Positions 1-5,470 of a stretch of 5,470 nucleotides of DNA are shown here, piece after piece; the first letter of the stretch is position 1; every line of letters begins with the position of its first letter. Source of the stretch: Acidobacteriota bacterium. Its GTDB lineage: Bacteria; Acidobacteriota; Terriglobia; Acidiferrales; UBA7541. The stretch is from NCBI GenBank assembly GCA_016179005.1, contig JACOSF010000104.1, positions 1 to 5,470 on the forward strand, given 5' to 3'. The notes beneath the pieces are model-generated. The model was not told where the DNA came from and did not search any database. It worked only from the letters and a program-made list of their open reading frames with translations. The translations under genes were made by a program, and so were the position numbers.

Positions 1-1604
1 ATTTCGTGGAGATCGTCAACCACGACGGCGCCATCATCTCCTCCGCGCAATGGCCCGCGCGCTTCGGCTACAAGAACGACTGGGTTACGCAGCCGGTGGA
101 CTGGAAAGCCCGCGGCGCGTTCCTGCGAAAAGAAGAACTCCCTGACGGCTTTGCCCTTGCGCTCGTGGCCGTGCGTCCCGTGGCCGTCGGTGAGCGCAGG
201 ATTTTCATCATCGGCGGCCAGCGCCTGGACAAGGAGTTTCTCGCCTCGCTGGTGCTGCCCGAGGGCATGCGCGCCCTGCTTTACCGCAACCTCGAACAGA
301 ATTTTTCGGCCGCATTGCTCACCGACACAAACGGCCCGCTTGCGCAGTCCGATATGATTGCGCCGCTCATCGAAGACGTGCGCCGCCTGCCCCGAGACCT
401 CGCGGGCCAGCCGCGCGAGCTGGTGCAAACCATTCAATGGTCGCGCGACCCGGCCAGCGCCGAATCGGTGCACGCCATTCCGCTGCTCGGCCCGGCCAGC
501 GAGCTTCTCGGCGTACTGCTGGTCGCCAGCTCGCGCCGCGAAATTGTTGCGCTCGGCGGTTTCATTCGCTCCACGGCGTTTCTTGTTGCCGCTGCGGGCA
601 TTCTCCTCGGCTTCCTGCTGAGCTGGTGGGCTTCCGCGCGCATTACCAGTCCCGTGCAGCAGCTTGCCGCCGGCGCGCGAGAAGTGGCCGCCGGCAACTG
701 GCACGCGCGCGTGGACGTCCCCGCCGGCGGTGAAATCGCCGAGCTGGCTCGCGCCTTCAATCACATGACGTTGCAACTGGCCACGCAGCGCGAGCAGTTG
801 GTGCAGTCCGAGCGCGTGGCCGCCTGGCGCGAGCTGGCCCGCCGCCTCGCTCACGAGCTGAAAAATCCGCTCTTCCCGCTGCAAATCACCGTGGAAAATC
901 TTCAGCGCGCGCGTGAGCGCAGCCCGGGCGAATTCGACGAAGTCTTCCGCGAGAGCACCAACACGCTCCTCGCCGAGCTTTCCAACCTCAAGACCATCGT
1001 CGGCCGCTTCAGCGATTTCGCTAAAATGCCCGCGCCGGATTTGAAAACGGTGAACATGAACGACGTGGTGCGCGACGCTCTGCGCCCCTTCTACGCGCAG
1101 TTCACCGCCGTCGGCCGCCCGTCCATCACGCCGGAGCTGTACCTGGAAGAAGACATCCCCGCGATCGAGGCCGATCCCGAGCTGCTGCACCGCGCCGTGC
1201 AAAACCTGGTGCTCAACGCGCTCGACGCCATGCCCGCTGGCGGCACGCTCACCATTCGCACGCGGCCCGGCGCGGAGGGCGGCGTGCTCTTCGAAATTGC
1301 CGACACCGGCGCCGGCCTCACGCGTGAAGAATGCGAGCGCCTCTTCACGCCCTACTACACCACCAAGCAGTACGGCACCGGACTGGGCTTGGCCATCGTG
1401 CAGTCGGTGGTCAGCGACCACACCGCCAAAATCAGTGTGGAGAGCGAAGCCGGACACGGCACTACGTTTCGCATCGAATTCCCGCCGCGCCCGGTCCCGC
1501 TCTGCGGGACTGGCGTCGCCGCATCGGCCGCTGCCTCCCGGGAAACCATCGCGCAAGATGCTTCGGAAATCCTGAAAGCCAAGTCGGAGGTTGTAGAAAG
1601 CTGA
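1..1604 (+). CDS. Membrane sensor histidine kinase, NtrY-like (5'-partial)
   Basis: This is an autophosphorylating sensor kinase of the inner membrane, presumably the partner of the regulator that follows 25 bp downstream. The frame is open to the left edge. The GTG at position 6 is an internal valine codon preceded by an in-frame Phe codon, so the true start is off-window. Numbering from position 6, residues 1-185 form an extracytoplasmic-type sensor region with no family I can name. A membrane segment lies at about 190-208, followed by a HAMP domain (about 209-262). The HisKA helix has the phospho-acceptor His283 in AHELKNPL. The ATPase domain has the N box (Asn404), the G1 box DTGAG (Asp433), the F box LFTPYYTTK (446-454) and the G2 box GTGLGL (457-462). 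The order and the WRELARRLAHELKNPL wording recall NtrY kinases. All catalytic residues are present. After the ATPase domain comes a tail of about 40 residues, low in complexity, which carries a palindrome. The signal sensed is unknown. Confidence 0.93.
   Translation, partial: FVEIVNHDGAIISSAQWPARFGYKNDWVTQPVDWKARGAFLRKEELPDGFALALVAVRPVAVGERRIFIIGGQRLDKEFLASLVLPEGMRALLYRNLEQNFSAALLTDTNGPLAQSDMIAPLIEDVRRLPRDLAGQPRELVQTIQWSRDPASAESVHAIPLLGPASELLGVLLVASSRREIVALGGFIRSTAFLVAAAGILLGFLLSWWASARITSPVQQLAAGAREVAAGNWHARVDVPAGGEIAELARAFNHMTLQLATQREQLVQSERVAAWRELARRLAHELKNPLFPLQITVENLQRARERSPGEFDEVFRESTNTLLAELSNLKTIVGRFSDFAKMPAPDLKTVNMNDVVRDALRPFYAQFTAVGRPSITPELYLEEDIPAIEADPELLHRAVQNLVLNALDAMPAGGTLTIRTRPGAEGGVLFEIADTGAGLTREECERLFTPYYTTKQYGTGLGLAIVQSVVSDHTAKISVESEAGHGTTFRIEFPPRPVPLCGTGVAASAAASRETIAQDASEILKAKSEVVES
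1491..1513. repeat. GC-rich palindrome inside the kinase gene tail
   Basis: The arms 1491-1500 and 1504-1513 pair over ten positions (nine Watson-Crick and one G-T) around a three-base TCT loop. The inner seven pairs (GTCCCGC/GCGGGAC) are perfect. The element is translated in frame as residues 496-503 of the kinase, just after the ATPase domain ends. It looks like a small dispersed palindromic element or a strong mRNA hairpin. There is no T-run after it, so it is not a typical terminator. Confidence 0.6.
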
Positions 1605-1629
1605 TCATCAGCCACGAGCCACTTCCTCT

Positions 1630-3024
<1,395 letters not shown>

Positions 3025-3110
3025 TTCTCGATTTGCAATCTGTCATGTGGAATCTGCAACTTGAAAGTGGAATCGAAAGGAGTGCAGCGCAAGTCCTCCG
3101 CGCTTCCCTG

Positions 3111-3130
3111 CAGAGAATTCCGAATCTCTG
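3111..3130. other. Weak hairpin in the convergent gap
   Basis: CAGAGA (3111-3116) and TCTCTG (3125-3130) are perfect inverted copies around an eight-base loop. The position, between two converging genes, fits a bidirectional terminator or 3'-end stabilising structure. The stem is short, only half GC, and has no T-run on either side, so the terminator role is a weak inference. Confidence 0.3.
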
Positions 3131-3131
3131 A

Positions 3132-3150
3132 ACCCTACACCCTACACCCT
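3132..3150. repeat. Short tandem repeat ACCCTAC x 2.7
   Basis: Two full copies and one partial copy of ACCCTAC lie head to tail, ending one base before the glycosyltransferase stop codon. Read on the minus strand this is a GTAGGGT-type repeat, G-rich and telomere-like in appearance. It is short and is most likely a slippage product or part of a dispersed intergenic element. Confidence 0.6.
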
Positions 3151-3151
3151 G

Positions 3152-4564
3152 TTACTTAGTGCCCGCCCCTTGGAAACCCGCGCGCTGCAGCGTTCCCCAT
3201 TTCGAGTCCCCGCGCAGAAACTGCCACATCCCCTGCAGCCGCCAGATCATGTGCATTTGCCGGTAGGGGAAATGCTCGAAGAGGCAGTAGGTCAACAGCC
3301 GCGCCATGTCTTTCCAGTCGTTGTACCGCCGGAAGGTGATCTCCTCCAGCAGCACGGAGCCAATGGAGAGCATCGTTGCAAACGCGTACCCGAAGATCAT
3401 GAACTGTATAAAAAACTCCCGGCTCAGCACGCCGAGCGCGGCGGCAAGAATAATCGTGGTGTAGCCAAGCACCTCGATCACCGGTGCAAGCAGCTCGAAC
3501 ACCCACAAATACGGCAGCGCGATGAAACCCAGCCGCCCGTAGCGCGGGCGGAACAGCATGTCCCGGTTCGGCCACAGCACGCCGAGCAAGCCCTTCTGCC
3601 AGCGCGCGCGCTGCCGGGCCAGCGATCGCATGTCGGCGGGCGCTTCTGTCCAGCATACCGGGTCCGGCACAAAGTTGATTTCGTACTCCGAACCGCTTTC
3701 GCGCATGTGCCGGTGGAAGCGCATCACAAGGTCGATGTCTTCACCGATGGCGCTTGGGCGGTAGCCGCCGACGCGCCGCACCAGGTCCCGCCGGAAAATC
3801 CCGAACGCTCCGGAAATAATCGTCAGCATGTTGAAGTATGCCCACCCCTCGCGCCCCACCAGGAAAGCGCGCAGGTACTCCACCACCTGGATGACTTCCA
3901 GGGGTCTCCGCGGTAGCCGCACTTCCTTCATCCGTCCGCCTTCTACCTGCGATCCGTTCAGTACCCGCACGATCCCGCCCGCCGCGACCACCCGTGCCGG
4001 GTCCGCCAACACCGGCGCCATGACGCGCAGCAGTGCGTCTTTTTCAAGAATGGAGTCCGCGTCCACCACGCACACATACGGGCTCGAGGCGGCGTTCAGC
4101 GCCGCATTCACCGCGTCGGCCTTGCTCCCGCCCGCTTCCTTGTCCACCACCAGAAGCCGCGGCTCGATCTGGCTCATGTACACCGCGCGCACGGGCTTCG
4201 ACACCACCTCCGGGATATACAGCACGTCCGTTTCCAGCAATTGGAAGCGGCTCTTCAATATCTCGAGTGTGCCGTCTTCCGATCCGTCGTTCACCACGAT
4301 CACTTCCAGCTCCGGATAGTCCAGCGTGAGCAACGAGTTAACCGACTCGATGATGCTCTTCTCCTCGTTATGCGCGGGAACCAGCAGCGAGATCGGCGGG
4401 GCCAGCGGCGAGCGCTTGATCCGTTCCACGCGAAAACTTGACAGATGCCGCTGGTAGCGCGCGCTCGAATAAATTGCCAGGATCAGCAGAATGAGATAGG
4501 CAAAATTGGACAGGACGTAATACACAAACAGCGTCATGTTCGAGAAGGTCAGAAAGAAAGTCAT
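3152..4564 (-). CDS. Family 2 membrane glycosyltransferase, processive polysaccharide synthase-like
   Basis: This 470-residue inner-membrane enzyme probably transfers sugars from a nucleotide-sugar donor to a growing surface or exported polysaccharide. An N-terminal membrane helix (about 12-33) precedes the GT-A domain: PAHNEE (63-68), NDGSEDGT with Asp93, KEAGGSKADAVNAAL (142-156), the metal-binding DxD Asp168/Asp170, the catalytic-base motif GED (274-276) and QRARW (318-322). Two or three hydrophobic helices follow (about 346-381 and 384-405), then a conserved-looking tail with WGTLQRAGF. This motif set is that of BcsA/IcaA/PgaC-type synthases, but the sugar cannot be read from it. There is no PilZ domain, so no direct c-di-GMP control is visible. 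The ATG at 4564 overlaps the stop of the upstream HEAT gene as ATGA. The frame is open further upstream, but that extension is only a shadow of the HEAT gene. No good Shine-Dalgarno sits at the usual distance. An AAGGAGG at 4598-4604 lies 33 bases too far upstream, so coupled re-initiation is likely. Confidence 0.93.
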   Translation of the reverse strand: MTFFLTFSNMTLFVYYVLSNFAYLILLILAIYSSARYQRHLSSFRVERIKRSPLAPPISLLVPAHNEEKSIIESVNSLLTLDYPELEVIVVNDGSEDGTLEILKSRFQLLETDVLYIPEVVSKPVRAVYMSQIEPRLLVVDKEAGGSKADAVNAALNAASSPYVCVVDADSILEKDALLRVMAPVLADPARVVAAGGIVRVLNGSQVEGGRMKEVRLPRRPLEVIQVVEYLRAFLVGREGWAYFNMLTIISGAFGIFRRDLVRRVGGYRPSAIGEDIDLVMRFHRHMRESGSEYEINFVPDPVCWTEAPADMRSLARQRARWQKGLLGVLWPNRDMLFRPRYGRLGFIALPYLWVFELLAPVIEVLGYTTIILAAALGVLSREFFIQFMIFGYAFATMLSIGSVLLEEITFRRYNDWKDMARLLTYCLFEHFPYRQMHMIWRLQGMWQFLRGDSKWGTLQRAGFQGAGTK

Positions 4565-5470
4565 TGCATGGGGACCAGCTCGCGTTCGGAGCTGGCGCCT
4601 CCTTCTTCCAGCTTGCGCAGCACCCAGCCGGTAATCTTTCTCTGCCGCGGCGACCTTTCTCTTAGGAACGCGTGTTCCAGCAGCGGCGCGAGCCCCTCGG
4701 CTCCCGAGCGCGCCAGCAACCGCGCAACAGCCACACGCACCCGCCAGTTCGTGTGCAGCAGCAGCGTGGAGACCAGCAGACGCAGCGCGCCACTTTTGAC
4801 CAGGCTCAGCAGGATGCGCTCCGCGGTCTTCTTCCCCGGGCCGAGCAACTCGCTCACCTGCTCCAGCACCACGCCGTCGCGTTGCAGCTCGGAGACCAGC
4901 GCCTGCATCGCATAGCGGTCCTTTTTCTCCTCCACCAAGTCGAGGATCGTCTCCAGACTTTCCCGGAGCTTGGCCAGCGCCATGGCGGCCCGCAAGCGCA
5001 CATACCGGTTTGCGTCGCACAGCGCGTCCACCAGCATGGGGATGGCCCGCTCATCGCGGAGATTCCCCAGGGCCACCACCGCGCGCAGTCGCACAAACCA
5101 CTCTTCATCTTCCGCCAGCGCCCCCAGCGCCGAAAGCGCCAAATTGAGTTCCGTTTCGCCCAGGGAGCGCGCTGCGGAGGCGCGCACCTCCGCCTGCGGG
5201 TCGTTGGCCAGCAGCAGCAGGTCCTCGCCCAGGTCGCCGGTGGCTACCTCTCCAAGCGCGCGCGCCACCAACGCTCGTGTCTCCGCGTCCGCGCGACGCA
5301 TGTAAGGCACCAGGATGGACGGCTTCCATCGGCAGCAATTCAGCAATGCGTTCTGGATGGTAGTACTGGGCAGCTTCAGCCGCCCCTCGACGAGATGGTC
5401 CAGAATGGGCACCGCCGCATCCGGAATCCCCAGCCTTCCCAGTCCGCGGATCGCAGCCACCCGCGTTTCC
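4561..5470 (-). CDS. HEAT-repeat protein (5'-partial)
   Basis: The visible 303 residues are made largely of tandem two-helix HEAT/PBS-lyase-type repeats, each with a pattern like VRxxAAxALGxL. Counting from the codon at 5460, clear units include 60-72 (TRALVARALGEV), 91-101 (EVRASAARSLG), 122-134 (FVRLRAVVALGNL) and 153-165 (YVRLRAAMALAKL). A further one lies near the C-terminus (WRVRVAVARLLARSG). Such solenoids usually act as protein-binding scaffolds, and no catalytic motif is seen. The frame remains open to the right edge with repeat-like residues (ETRVAAIRGLGRLG), so the GTG at 5460 is internal and the real start, and any signal or membrane segment, is off-window. The stop overlaps the glycosyltransferase start by four bases, which implies one operon and suggests the scaffold works with that enzyme. 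The C-terminus ends in an acidic, serine-containing tail. The exact function is unknown. Confidence 0.88.
   Translation of the reverse strand, partial: ETRVAAIRGLGRLGIPDAAVPILDHLVEGRLKLPSTTIQNALLNCCRWKPSILVPYMRRADAETRALVARALGEVATGDLGEDLLLLANDPQAEVRASAARSLGETELNLALSALGALAEDEEWFVRLRAVVALGNLRDERAIPMLVDALCDANRYVRLRAAMALAKLRESLETILDLVEEKKDRYAMQALVSELQRDGVVLEQVSELLGPGKKTAERILLSLVKSGALRLLVSTLLLHTNWRVRVAVARLLARSGAEGLAPLLEHAFLRERSPRQRKITGWVLRKLEEGGASSERELVPMQ

Larger units (their letters stand above)
3025..3151. other. Convergent intergenic gap
   Basis: This gap separates the stop of the plus-strand regulator from the stop of the minus-strand glycosyltransferase. It is less GC-rich than the genes. 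It contains loosely repeated GSAATC words (3035-3042, 3049-3056, 3069-3074), a weak six-pair hairpin and a 7-bp tandem repeat. I see no convincing gene, promoter or classical rho-independent terminator for either strand. Confidence 0.7.

Noticed and set aside
3082..3159. Possible small ORF starting GTG after AAAGGA in the convergent gap (25 codons)
   Set aside because: The purine-rich motif abuts the start with no spacing, the frame runs through the tandem repeat into the glycosyltransferase end, and the peptide has no recognisable feature.
3170..3916. Plus-strand open frame (248 codons) opposite the glycosyltransferase
   Set aside because: The opposite strand encodes all motifs of a GT2 enzyme, and this frame has a composition rich in His, Pro, Gln and Arg typical of a shadow frame.
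4598..4604. AAGGAGG on the minus strand as a ribosome binding site
   Set aside because: It lies 33 bases before the glycosyltransferase ATG with no start codon at suitable distance, and it encodes Glu-Gly-Gly within the HEAT protein.
4565..5020. Upstream extension of the glycosyltransferase frame
   Set aside because: It overlaps the HEAT-repeat gene in another frame and reads as Arg/Ala/Gly-rich non-domain sequence, while the ATG at 4564 gives a normal N-terminus with a membrane helix.

Overview
The window is GC-rich, tightly packed bacterial chromosomal DNA. It holds four protein genes in two convergent two-gene units separated by about 127 bp. I see no tRNA, rRNA, CRISPR array, insertion sequence or phage gene. 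Protein style (an NtrY/NtrC-like two-component pair, a HEAT-repeat protein joined to a membrane glycosyltransferase), high GC and small GC-rich palindromes set inside coding sequence suggest an Acidobacteriota-type soil bacterium. That placement is an impression from sequence style, not a database result.

Left half, plus strand: the 3' part of a membrane sensor histidine kinase gene (1-1604, its start lies left of the window) is followed after 25 bp by a complete sigma-54-dependent response regulator (1630-3024). Together they form a classic signalling pair. The kinase senses something outside the membrane or at it, autophosphorylates on a histidine, and passes the phosphate to Asp55 of the regulator. 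The regulator's AAA+ domain, which has an intact GAFTGA loop, would then open sigma-54 promoters. The target genes are not visible, and I found no convincing -24/-12 sigma-54 promoter in the window.

Right half, minus strand: a HEAT-repeat protein (4561-5470, its start lies right of the window) overlaps by four bases (ATGA) the start of a family-2 membrane glycosyltransferase (3152-4564). The two are almost certainly co-transcribed and translationally coupled. The glycosyltransferase carries every motif of a processive polysaccharide synthase (BcsA/IcaA/PgaC-like), so the unit probably contributes to an exopolysaccharide or cell-surface glycan.

The most unusual structure is a pair of strong, GC-rich, perfect or near-perfect palindromes that are read through in frame. 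One lies in the kinase tail just after the ATPase domain (1491-1513). The other lies in the regulator linker between the AAA+ and Fis-type DNA-binding domains (2809-2831). They look like small dispersed palindromic (REP-like) elements tolerated in unconserved protein segments. The convergent gap holds a short telomere-like tandem repeat and a weak hairpin but no clear terminator. I did not find a wholly new biological system here.
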